Shown here one piece after another: positions 1 through 7,144 of a stretch of 64,000 nucleotides of DNA. Both the position numbers and the translations under genes were made by a program. Positions within the stretch are counted from its first letter, which is position 1. Each line of letters starts with the position of its first letter. The DNA is taken from positions 1 through 64,000 of the forward strand of contig NZ_JBBAKG010000001.1 of assembly GCF_040403615.1 (NCBI RefSeq), read 5' to 3'. The notes under the pieces were generated by a model, which saw only the letters and a program-made list of their open reading frames with translations, was not told the origin of the DNA and did not search any database. The DNA is from Haliscomenobacter sp040403615 (GTDB taxonomy: Bacteria > Bacteroidota > Bacteroidia > Chitinophagales > Saprospiraceae).

Positions 1-943
1 CGGCTTTCTGTGCTGGTTTTGGCACAGCAACAGGTTCAGCAGCAAAAGATTTTTCCGCCGCAGCAACATCTTCGTCAAAGTCTGCAACAGGTGCAGGTGC
101 TGTACGTGCCGCAGGTGCAGGAGCATCTTCAGCGGCAGCGCCACCAGCAGGTGCGTTGACACCAGCAGGGCGGAAGTACTGACCCCAACGCTCTGTGTCG
201 TAAGGCTGTCCATCTACACTCGCTTCGAACATCTCCTTGATTACCTTGAGCTCAACTGCACTGGGCTTCTTGGGCAAGAATGTGCTGAGATCATACAAGC
301 CATGAGTGGACACAGCAGCTTGTTCAGCTTCGGTCAAGGCCGATTCTTTACGAGCCCATTTTGATGTGTTGTAGTCTGCATATCCACCTTTGCTGGTCTT
401 GGCAATGCGGAAATCCAAGCCACGCAACATGTCAGTTGGCAATTCTTCCAACTCAGGATCCATTAGGGCACCTTTGATCAAGGTAAACAACTGAGGTCCA
501 ATGATAAACTTGCGAATAGGATTGTCTGGTGTTTTATCGTCGCCAATGGGATTCTCACGTACAAAGCCCTGGAAAATGTAACTGCGCTTTTTCCAGTACT
601 TGCGACCCATGTCTTCAAGACTCTTGTCCTTGAACCAGGTGCGTACTTCTGCCAAGATTGGGCAAGCATCGCCCCACATCTCAACGCATGGCACTTGCAC
701 CATGACTTGTTTGGAGTCCATCTCACCTTTGACGCCATTGAATGGCAGTCGAATCATTGCTCGCTCTGCCCAAAAGAATGTGTTTTTTGTGTTACCGTCT
801 GGCAGGAAACGAAGTACAGCTTCTTTGCCTTCTTCCATGTTCCAGTGTGGGTAAATTGATTTATCGCCGCCGCCAGTGGATTGACCACCTTTGTTGCTGT
901 CTGCGGCCTGTAGCCGTGCTCGGATTTCTGCTAATGATGCCAT
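1..943 (-). CDS. 32: gp32 single-stranded DNA-binding protein (C-terminus cut by window edge)
   Basis: Coats single-stranded DNA during phage replication, recombination and repair. The first 110 or so residues match the gp32 family: a basic N-terminus (MASLAEIRAR), then the OB-fold core with KEAVLRFLPDG and the FFWAERAMIRLPFNGVKG strand pair. The core around residues 84-97 (VPCVEMWGDACPIL) lies where T4 gp32 binds zinc, but only two cysteines (86 and 94) are seen, so a full T4-type zinc site cannot be assigned. The visible C-terminal part (from about residue 265) is Ala/Pro-rich with acidic patches, as expected for the protein-interaction tail. The ATG at 943 follows AAGAAAGG. The gene runs off the left edge. 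Upstream lie a host-type promoter and an A+T-rich leader, which fits the known translational autoregulation of gp32, though that is inference here. Confidence 0.95.
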   Translation of the reverse strand, partial: MASLAEIRARLQAADSNKGGQSTGGGDKSIYPHWNMEEGKEAVLRFLPDGNTKNTFFWAERAMIRLPFNGVKGEMDSKQVMVQVPCVEMWGDACPILAEVRTWFKDKSLEDMGRKYWKKRSYIFQGFVRENPIGDDKTPDNPIRKFIIGPQLFTLIKGALMDPELEELPTDMLRGLDFRIAKTSKGGYADYNTSKWARKESALTEAEQAAVSTHGLYDLSTFLPKKPSAVELKVIKEMFEASVDGQPYDTERWGQYFRPAGVNAPAGGAAAEDAPAPAARTAPAPVADFDEDVAAAEKSFAAEPVAVPKPAQKA

Positions 944-1015
944 ATTGTGTTGCCTTTCTTGTGCGTTAATATGATTTTAAAAATTTAAGATCTACTTAAA
1001 TGCTGCCTACAAGTT

Positions 1016-1024
1016 ATTATAACA
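1016..1024 (-). promoter_or_regulatory. Host-type extended -10 promoter for gp32
   Basis: The minus strand reads TGTTATAAT, a perfect extended -10 (TG-N-TATAAT), about 70 bases before the gp32 start. There is no good -35 hexamer at 17 bases, which the extended -10 can replace. The same TGTGTTATAAT string occurs before the 383-aa gene at 22705-23856, and TGTGTTATACT before the exonuclease at 21337-21861, so it looks like a real early/middle promoter element of this phage. Confidence 0.6.
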
Positions 1025-1039
1025 CAGCTTGTCTGTGTT
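1021..1039. promoter_or_regulatory. Operator-like inverted repeat abutting the gp32 promoter
   Basis: AACACAG and CTGTGTT form a perfect 7-bp inverted repeat with a 5-base centre. It lies between the -10 element and the -35 position of the gp32 promoter. It could be a binding site for a regulator or simply a small hairpin just upstream of the transcription start. No regulator is identified in the window. Confidence 0.3.
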
Positions 1040-1117
1040 TCCTACCACCAAAGGTAGCGAACTTTGCCTATCTAGTTGCTTACGGAAGAGCATGCCACTA
1101 CACACCCTTCTTTGTTT

Positions 1118-1125
1118 TATTTAGT
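1118..1125 (-). promoter_or_regulatory. Late-promoter-like box upstream of gp32
   Basis: The minus strand reads ACTAAATA, similar to the T4 late promoter TATAAATA and to the CTAAATA boxes found before other genes here. It lies about 175 bases upstream of gp32, so gp32 may have both a host-type and a late promoter. Confidence 0.35.
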
Positions 1126-1146
1126 CAAGTCAACACAAAAGACAAA

Positions 1147-1785
1147 TTATTTTTGTTTAATTTCTATGTAGTAGATTTGGGTGTAGTGATTGGGAGTGTA
1201 GTGTGCTGGACTATCAAAAACATCTGTTATTTTCAGACCAGCAGATTCTATGTATGCTGCAAAGTCTTTTTCTCGATTCAAGGAGCCGGCTTGATTCTCC
1301 TGAAGTAGAATAACACCGTTGAGTGCCAGATGCTGTCCAATGTTTTTGAAGAACTCCTGATGTGCCAGCCAATCCTGATCCACTGCTATACGTTGATAAT
1401 GGTCATTCCCGGGACATGCCAGAAAGTGTGGAGGATTGGCTACAACCAGGTTGAACATTTCATGATCGGGTAATCCTCCAACTGTGCTGGTTGAGTAGGC
1501 GCTGACATTGGTCAACTGATGTATTTTTACAGTTTCCTGCACTCGAACAATCGCATCAGGATAGATGTCACTCACACACAAGCTGCTGCATAGCCCATGA
1601 TCCAACAAACTGAATCCTATAAAAGCTGGTCCAGAACACCATTCATAACAGCGTTCAAATGTCTGGCCGGAATAACGCTGTTGAACAATATCTATGTATT
1701 CTTGTCCAAACCAGGTGCCACCACCGTCCATCCAACTGTCATGCTGCACCCGATATTGGCTGGGGCCTGTGGTAATAAAATCCAT
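1147..1785 (-). CDS. SAM-dependent methyltransferase, PrmC/N6-adenine-type motif
   Basis: A 212-aa class I methyltransferase-like protein. The SAM-binding motif I is seen near residues 46-61 (CYEWCSGPAFIGFSLL) and a motif IV NPPH at residues 117-120, preceded by LVVA as in PrmC/HemK and N6-adenine methyltransferases, where this loop binds a planar amide or amino group. The substrate may be a protein glutamine, a nucleic acid base or a small molecule; the sequence does not decide. There is no target-recognition domain, which argues against a stand-alone sequence-specific DNA methylase. Its ATG overlaps the stop codon of the upstream SGNH gene (TAATG), so the two are probably translated together with the glycosyltransferase gene before them. 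Confidence 0.6.
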   Translation of the reverse strand: MDFITTGPSQYRVQHDSWMDGGGTWFGQEYIDIVQQRYSGQTFERCYEWCSGPAFIGFSLLDHGLCSSLCVSDIYPDAIVRVQETVKIHQLTNVSAYSTSTVGGLPDHEMFNLVVANPPHFLACPGNDHYQRIAVDQDWLAHQEFFKNIGQHLALNGVILLQENQAGSLNREKDFAAYIESAGLKITDVFDSPAHYTPNHYTQIYYIEIKQK

Positions 1786-2546
1786 TACAGTCTCCTTGGT
1801 CTATTAGGCTCTCGCCATTCTAACAGCTGATCTGTTGCTTGTTGATTGCATACTGCCATCCAGTCCAGAGTAGATTGACTCAGCAGACTCGGTGCAACTT
1901 TTTGCAAATACTCCACGTGCTCTGCTGGAGTGGGATGAAAGTCTCGTTGCTTTGGATCAAAGTTGCATTTGATGCCGGGTCGTGATTTCCAGGCACCGTC
2001 AAACACTGTGTCTAGCACACTGGGCCCAATCAAGTCCAAAATGTTTTTGTAAAGTTCTTGAACGTCTTGATTTTCTTGTTTGACGTCGTCAGGGTTATAG
2101 CCTAGACCATTATGTTCATTGGTATGTGCAAAAGGAACCATGCTCAAGAATTTGTATTTGCAACCCCAGTGATCCAGTAGCTGCTTGGCTGCTGCAATAT
2201 TGGCAAGGTCTCTGATCAGATATCCACGTTCGCATGCAAACTTCTTTACATATTCCGCAGGCAACGAGCTGCCGGCTGACCAATACACATTGCCACCTTC
2301 TAGCCAACGCTCACCAACATAACGATCTTCCCGGCTGGTATTGGTCCACATGATCCAAACTTCGTCGTCAGAATTCAACTGGTTGCGCTGGTTACATTCA
2401 ATCAGGCTCCAGAGTATGTAGCTGTTGCCGGCGCCACACAGACCCCAATTTTCAAAGTGGTCAAATTCTCGACCCAGAGCATCTGCCCAGGTAGGCCAGC
2501 GCCAGTATTGCGTAAAACTACACCCAAGTGTAAAAAGTCTAGACAT
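1785..2546 (-). CDS. SGNH/GDSL-like hydrolase
   Basis: About 253 aa. The N-terminus MSRLFTLGCSFT carries the GxS block I of SGNH hydrolases with Ser10 as likely nucleophile. A Gly/Asn block (CGAGNSY) follows, and near the C-terminus RDFHPTPAEH resembles the DxxH block with the catalytic Asp and His. Such enzymes remove acyl groups from sugars or other esters. With the neighbouring glycosyltransferase, a role in glycan decoration is possible (inference). I chose the ATG at 2546, preceded by GGAAAA. An in-frame TTG 12 bases upstream is less likely. The gene overlaps the end of the glycosyltransferase gene by 8 bases and the start of the methyltransferase gene by 1. Confidence 0.55.
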   Translation of the reverse strand: MSRLFTLGCSFTQYWRWPTWADALGREFDHFENWGLCGAGNSYILWSLIECNQRNQLNSDDEVWIMWTNTSREDRYVGERWLEGGNVYWSAGSSLPAEYVKKFACERGYLIRDLANIAAAKQLLDHWGCKYKFLSMVPFAHTNEHNGLGYNPDDVKQENQDVQELYKNILDLIGPSVLDTVFDGAWKSRPGIKCNFDPKQRDFHPTPAEHVEYLQKVAPSLLSQSTLDWMAVCNQQATDQLLEWREPNRPRRL

Positions 2547-3378
2547 GATATTTTCCAAAATTTTCTAGTGATTTCCAGTGCTGCTCAGACACCGGCAGTT
2601 GTTGCTCAAACCAGATTCTTGCAGTATTCCAATCTTTGATCGACGAGTGTTCAAAACTGCTGGAACATGTGCGACCAATTGGCAATGGGGTATGATAGTA
2701 TCTATGCCTAAACACTTCTATCAATTGAAATTCGCTCATGATCATGGTTTGAGATTCTGGATCAAATGCTACCAATCTATTTGTTTCAAACAGCTCAATA
2801 TGCAAGTCAAATAACAATTTGCCATATAGAGATTCCACATGTGTTCTTAGTCCTTGCAACAGATCTCGTTGTAGTAGTCTAAAAGGAACTGAACTTAGAC
2901 ACCAATATTCATCTTTGTTTACTACCCAGGGCTGGTCGGTTCCAAGCATGAATTCAACATACAATCGATTGCCCACTGTGATTGGATCTGGAAGGTTGTT
3001 CACAGTTGCACTGATAGTGTCAAGTCTGATATCTTGTGTGAATACCACATCAGCATCCACCAACAACCAGCGATCACCAGTGACAAACTGATCTAGATAA
3101 AGTTTCACCAACTGCTGTCTAAACCAACCCCCGTTCCTCAATCGACTCTGCCCAACAAAGTCACTGAACTGATGAAAGGTGATGTCCATCTCAGGAAAAC
3201 ACTGCGTGATGTACAGCTCACAATCGGTCACATACGTGGGCCAGTGCTGGATATCAAAATCATCAATGATGATGTCAATAGGAAAACCTGCGGCATACTG
3301 TTGTATGCTATGCAGGCATCGGATTTGGGAAAAAAAGTATCCTGGAAAGGTTGTTAATACAATACGATCAATATTCAC
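2539..3378 (-). CDS. Glycosyltransferase-like protein (DUF6492-type)
   Basis: A 279-aa protein with the layout of a GT-A glycosyltransferase. The N-terminus is RIVLTTFPGYF, and a DxD-like motif (WLLVDADVVF, residues 104-113) follows a helix with R-x2-G-WFRQQLVKLY, as in DUF6492-type proteins. GT-A enzymes use the DxD acids to bind a metal and a nucleotide sugar; donor and acceptor here are unknown. The start is a GTG at 3378 preceded by GGTAAG, with no closer in-frame ATG. It is the first gene of a three-gene overlapping run with the SGNH hydrolase and the methyltransferase, which suggests one pathway. Confidence 0.5.
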   Translation of the reverse strand: MNIDRIVLTTFPGYFFSQIRCLHSIQQYAAGFPIDIIIDDFDIQHWPTYVTDCELYITQCFPEMDITFHQFSDFVGQSRLRNGGWFRQQLVKLYLDQFVTGDRWLLVDADVVFTQDIRLDTISATVNNLPDPITVGNRLYVEFMLGTDQPWVVNKDEYWCLSSVPFRLLQRDLLQGLRTHVESLYGKLLFDLHIELFETNRLVAFDPESQTMIMSEFQLIEVFRHRYYHTPLPIGRTCSSSFEHSSIKDWNTARIWFEQQLPVSEQHWKSLENFGKYHV

Positions 3379-3421
3379 GTATTACTTACCATGCACTAGT
3401 TTCTTGAGTTGACTTAGTGTA

Positions 3422-5227
3422 TCAGTTTTTCTGCGACAAGAGCAAAGCTAGAGATTTTATCCTTGCCAAATCAGATTCGTACATGCCTGTGTCCGGATCT
3501 TCTTTTACAACACCCGGTTGCTGTGCTCGAAATGCTGCAAATTTTGTTGGGTTAACACCGCGAGCCGCTGCAATTGCACCGGTCGGCAGCAAGGCATTGG
3601 GATCAGCTTTTGGATCAGCAGGAGTTGCTGTTGTGGTACGAATACCTGTAACATGATCTTGTTCAGCACCAAACTTGCCAACGCCTGAATCGTATCCCAC
3701 TGTGGACTTGAGTGGGCGCCCTTGTGCATCTACTTTGTTTGTGGCCTGCAAGGGTCCTTGTTGATAGTCTGTAGTCTTGGTACCATCAGCATGCTGTGTT
3801 TGTTGCACACCTGCAAGCCGTGGACTCACTGTATCTTCTGCCACAGGAGGTGGTGCTGGTTGAGGTGCTGGAGCAGTGGCTGGTGCAACTGGAGCAGCAG
3901 CAGGAGGTGGTGCTGGTTGAGGGGCAGGTGCAGCGGCTGCTTCTAAATTTTGAGCTAATTCAGCAATCTCAGCAAATCCATCTCGATTGCGATCAATCCA
4001 GGCCATGACCAAGGGAACAGCATCTGCATCGGGATCTTCTTCAGCCAGTTCTTCCAGTTGATCAAACAAGTTGTCGTCGCCAATATAGTCACCCAACACA
4101 TCTTTTGCATCAGACGCATCTGGGCCAACTGGATGCGGTTCACTCAGCCACAGTTTGAGCTGATCCATTTTCTCCGGAGTGTCCGGCAAGGCCCAGGTAC
4201 CTTCTACCAGATTGGTTGCCCAGGATTCGAATATGTCTGCTTCTTTCATGACTTGTGCTTCCCGTTGTATCTTTGCCAGCATGGGCAAGGCTGATTCTAT
4301 TCTAGGATCAATGCGTGTTTCTGTAAACAGGCCCTTGAGATCTTCCACAACCATGTCGGTTTCAGAAATCTCAGCTGGCTTCCAGGATTCAAAATACTGT
4401 GCATACCCGCGATGGTGTGCAATGTTCTTGAGATTGCGATTGAGATTGTGATAGTATTCGTTGGTTTCTGTGATCAAGTCAGCAGCAGCACCTTCAAACA
4501 CACGGCCCTGGTGTGCTCTGCGAAACTGACCCAGTGTGGTGATTTGACTCACTGTTTCACTAATGTGCTGTCCACGAAAATCATAAGGGTTGCCACCTTG
4601 ACGCACATGTTCCAGCATGGCTCGTCCACCCGACAACTTGCGGAATGGCAGTCTAAAGCGTTCGCCCAAGGCTGTTTCAATAAACAAACTTTCCACATAG
4701 CGGAAACGAGCATCATTCTCGTCCAGCACCTTTGAATGTTTGATCATAAGTCTGGCTTCAGTTGCCAGTCCTGAATAGCTGACTTTACGTGTGCCGTAAA
4801 AACTTTCTGTCAGGGCTGCTTGTCCTGCAATAGCATACTTGAGCCGGCTCATGTTTTCCAAACTAAATCCACCACGCACCTTGCTGGTGCGGATGGCAAA
4901 ATTTTTCAATTGTTCCAGAAAGCCTGAATTATCAGTGTCTGGGTCACCATACCAGGCCAGTTTGTCTTCTGGGTCCATGGTGCGGCCAAGATTATCGCCA
5001 AAATACACTGTCATACCGCCTGATTGATCCAGTAGGATCACCATGGTTCCGTAGTTTTTGCCAGTGGGCCCAATCCAGTCAAAACTAAACATGTCTGCTT
5101 CATTTGTGTCAGGTACGCCACGATCATTTACTGCTGGTTTACCAGTCCGGGTGCTGAGTGCGTTGACGTCAAAATCACGTGTGATTAACAGATCGTTGAG
5201 TTCGCTTGAGATTGAATTTTGTGCCAT
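3422..5227 (-). CDS. Unknown 601-aa protein with an EF-hand-like loop and Pro/Ala linker
   Basis: Not recognised. The first roughly 330 residues look globular and mixed alpha/beta. A loop near residue 413 (DRNRDGFAEIAE) has acids or Asn at EF-hand positions 1, 3, 5 and 12 and Gly at 6, so calcium binding is possible, although position 8 is Ala. Residues around 430-475 are a Pro/Ala-rich linker and the C-terminal 130 residues are polar and low in complexity. Its place 12 bases after the large terminase and its size suggest a virion protein, but this is inference. The ATG at 5227 is preceded by GAGGTAAATACTTT, which combines a Shine-Dalgarno GAGG with a TAAATA box. Confidence 0.75.
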   Translation of the reverse strand: MAQNSISSELNDLLITRDFDVNALSTRTGKPAVNDRGVPDTNEADMFSFDWIGPTGKNYGTMVILLDQSGGMTVYFGDNLGRTMDPEDKLAWYGDPDTDNSGFLEQLKNFAIRTSKVRGGFSLENMSRLKYAIAGQAALTESFYGTRKVSYSGLATEARLMIKHSKVLDENDARFRYVESLFIETALGERFRLPFRKLSGGRAMLEHVRQGGNPYDFRGQHISETVSQITTLGQFRRAHQGRVFEGAAADLITETNEYYHNLNRNLKNIAHHRGYAQYFESWKPAEISETDMVVEDLKGLFTETRIDPRIESALPMLAKIQREAQVMKEADIFESWATNLVEGTWALPDTPEKMDQLKLWLSEPHPVGPDASDAKDVLGDYIGDDNLFDQLEELAEEDPDADAVPLVMAWIDRNRDGFAEIAELAQNLEAAAAPAPQPAPPPAAAPVAPATAPAPQPAPPPVAEDTVSPRLAGVQQTQHADGTKTTDYQQGPLQATNKVDAQGRPLKSTVGYDSGVGKFGAEQDHVTGIRTTTATPADPKADPNALLPTGAIAAARGVNPTKFAAFRAQQPGVVKEDPDTGMYESDLARIKSLALLLSQKN

Positions 5228-5231
5228 AAAG

Positions 5232-5239
5232 TATTTACC
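5232..5239 (-). promoter_or_regulatory. TAAATA late box 4 bases before the 601-aa gene
   Basis: The minus strand reads GGTAAATA, then CTTT, then the ATG. A late transcript from this box would begin at or very near the start codon. The adjoining GAGG could also serve as a ribosome site, so the double reading is unresolved. Confidence 0.4.
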
Positions 5240-6322
5240 TCAACGCACCATAGAAATGAACGGGAAGGGTTCTATAATATTGGACTCGTGATCCCGCATG
5301 TGCGAGTCCAGTTCAATATAAAAGCTCTGCAACACTGTGAGCATGCGCACAGCCAGGATTGTGGCCATGATCAAATCGTCTGTTTCTCCAGGTTTGGCAG
5401 CATAACTTGTGCCATGTGCCACAAAGTTTTTGAATTCAGAAATCAAACTTTTGCTGTTCACTTTCATTCTACCAGATTCCACAAGATTTTTTAGTTTAGC
5501 ACAAGCACTTAGTTTGGATTTGTTTGTGGTGTTGAATCCTTTGCGGGTTCTACGTCCGTTCACAGCAGGACCTGACACATCACTCAGGAAGTAGCCCGGT
5601 ATGTTTTCTTCGCCCCATTCTGCAATTGAAATAAGTGCTGCTTCTCCAATGGTGTTGTTTTCCACTGAATAGTAGATACTTTTCTCATCGTTCACAGTTT
5701 CATTTATGTGCCGGATCACATCTACTAGAATACGAATTTGCTCAGGAATTGGAGTTCGGTTGTGTCGCCATTCGCCCACTTGTCGTGTGGTGTTGGCTTC
5801 AAAGATTTGAATAGCAGCAGGGTCGCCACCTGTGCCTAGGCTAGGATCCAGGGCCACAACATACACTTGATCTTTTCTAATTGGCTCGTACCAGCGCACT
5901 TGGCCAGTTTTGTACATGGGTTCAAGTCCGTCAAGATCTAGAAGTTTGGCAGGAGCAATCAGAGTCTCGTCATTGATGATAAATTCGCAATTTGCGCACA
6001 ATATATCGTTGGCAAAAAATCTTTGATTTTTTCCAGCGTTTATTATATCATATACATCTTCATCTTTGTTTAATTTAATTGAGACTACTTTTTGTTTATT
6101 TAAATTTGTTACTATGTATTGTCCAGGCTTAAGAGTTCTAGCTTCTACTTTTTTTGTAGCTGTTACAAATACTCCATGATCGGGCGTTAAAATAATATGC
6201 GACTGTTCAAGTTGAAGAGTTAGCGTTTGTTTTTTTCCGCGAGACACTAATCCGTCAAACGGCTCCCAGCCCAAATCTGTTAAGATTTGATAACCTTTAT
6301 TGTTTTTTACTAATTCTTCCAC
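5240..6322 (-). CDS. 17: Large terminase (gp17), C-terminal half: C-intein plus nuclease domain
   Basis: A 360-aa product. Residues 1-111 are the C-terminal part of a split intein; residues 112-360 are the terminase C-extein (CEFI at its start). The extein holds the RNase H-like nuclease that cuts packaged DNA: VVALDPSLGTGG gives the first acidic residue, SVENN the second, and GETDDLIMA the third. After trans-splicing it should join the N-half gene at 7145-8065 to give a protein of about 524 aa, close to the family's normal length. The start is a GTG at 6322 preceded at 7 bases by AAGGA, both inside the end of the HNH gene, which this frame overlaps by 26 bases. No full-length terminase ORF exists elsewhere in the window. 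Confidence 0.9.
   Translation of the reverse strand: MEELVKNNKGYQILTDLGWEPFDGLVSRGKKQTLTLQLEQSHIILTPDHGVFVTATKKVEARTLKPGQYIVTNLNKQKVVSIKLNKDEDVYDIINAGKNQRFFANDILCANCEFIINDETLIAPAKLLDLDGLEPMYKTGQVRWYEPIRKDQVYVVALDPSLGTGGDPAAIQIFEANTTRQVGEWRHNRTPIPEQIRILVDVIRHINETVNDEKSIYYSVENNTIGEAALISIAEWGEENIPGYFLSDVSGPAVNGRRTRKGFNTTNKSKLSACAKLKNLVESGRMKVNSKSLISEFKNFVAHGTSYAAKPGETDDLIMATILAVRMLTVLQSFYIELDSHMRDHESNIIEPFPFISMVR
5990..6322 (-). other. C-terminal half of split intein in terminase (111 aa)
   Basis: Block B is visible as ILTPDHGVFV (T-x-x-H). The end has VYDIINAGKNQRFFANDIL, then CAN, then the +1 Cys of CEF. The FFANDIL string is typical of intein block F/G. The final Asn and +1 Cys needed for cyclisation and transesterification are present. 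The penultimate residue is Ala where most inteins have His, and I checked this on the nucleotides (TGC GCA AAT TGC). With 31 aa on the other side, the intein totals 142 aa, a mini-intein without an endonuclease domain of its own. Confidence 0.9.
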
Positions 6323-7118
6323 GAATAAATCCTTGTTCGACTAGGTTGTCTTTAAATTGTCTATTTACTGTCCCATTGTTATACCACTTCATACCTTGTT
6401 TATTTGTTTGTAGTCTTGGTAATCTTCCGAGTATGTATCCTGGCGGACATGTGTATGCATATGTTTCTACTAGCCCATTATTGACCCATTGTTTGCCGTC
6501 GGCTGCGCCTAATCTTCCTTTGGTTGACTCACTTATTTTTTTACCACGTTGAGGATTTTTTAAATAGTCATAATATCCAGGTTGGCTTCGCTGAATCAAT
6601 CTTGACACTCTTTCTGATTCAGACCAGGCTGTTCCTTTTTTTCGGCCGCCGACTCCCGGGCGCATGATTCCTCTGTTGGGTGCTGCTTTACCGTGCATGG
6701 GATTTTTATTACCGAGTTTAGACTCAGAAATTAATTTTCTTGTTTCGTCTGTTACTGGATGGGATTTTCCTGTATTATTTTTTGATATTAGTGTTGCTAC
6801 TTCTTCTTTCAACCTAGCGTAAACGTTGCTAGTTATTCTATATGTGGTATTTTTGCGCCCCCACTTGTTAGACATACTCCAAAATGCAAAAATCATTTTA
6901 GATCGATCACGGTTGACTGTGAATTTTGTTAATAAATGGTGACAAACAAAATGTTCTTTGAATGTTAACAATACCAGATTATCTTTGTTGTTCAATCCTC
7001 CCAATGAGTCAGGAATAATATGATGTTTTTCATAAGTGTTAATCTTTTTAACTCTTTGTTGTGATATCGCATTCTGTATAATGTTCACATACCATTGGTA
7101 GTATTTGTTTTCTATCAT
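6297..7118 (-). CDS. HNH homing endonuclease inserted between the terminase halves
   Basis: A 273-aa free-standing HNH endonuclease. The active-site region is residues 30-63: HHIIP (His32, His33), then NLVLL with Asn47, and EHFVCHHLL with His56 and His60. The middle carries NUMOD3-like DNA-binding segments (NPMHGKAAPNRG and GKKISESTKG), and the C-terminus repeats a W-x-N-N-G ... G-[FY]-x2-G-R module. It lies exactly in the break of the split-intein terminase, 26 bases after the N-half stop, and overlaps the C-half start. It has its own ATG, an AAAGG ribosome site and a GATAAATA box. Homing endonucleases cut the uninterrupted allele so their gene is copied across; the target is probably the intein insertion site in a terminase gene (inference). 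Confidence 0.85.
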   Translation of the reverse strand: MIENKYYQWYVNIIQNAISQQRVKKINTYEKHHIIPDSLGGLNNKDNLVLLTFKEHFVCHHLLTKFTVNRDRSKMIFAFWSMSNKWGRKNTTYRITSNVYARLKEEVATLISKNNTGKSHPVTDETRKLISESKLGNKNPMHGKAAPNRGIMRPGVGGRKKGTAWSESERVSRLIQRSQPGYYDYLKNPQRGKKISESTKGRLGAADGKQWVNNGLVETYAYTCPPGYILGRLPRLQTNKQGMKWYNNGTVNRQFKDNLVEQGFIRGRISKKQ

Positions 7119-7123
7119 GCCTT

Positions 7124-7131
7124 TATTTATC
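7124..7131 (-). promoter_or_regulatory. GATAAATA late box before the HNH gene in the terminase
   Basis: The minus strand reads GATAAATA, then AAGGC, then the HNH ATG. The box lies inside the split terminase, so it could drive both the endonuclease and the downstream C-terminal terminase half. It overlaps the likely ribosome site AAAGG. Confidence 0.4.
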
Positions 7132-7144
7132 GTTTCGTCAAAGA

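Noticed and set aside
2547..2558. Upstream TTG start for the SGNH hydrolase; similar TTG/GTG extensions for genes at 7145-8065, 13584-14087, 14588-14950, 21337-21861, 36699-37370 and 51287-51925
   Set aside because: An ATG with better fit (ribosome site, family start or promoter position) lies a few codons downstream in each case.
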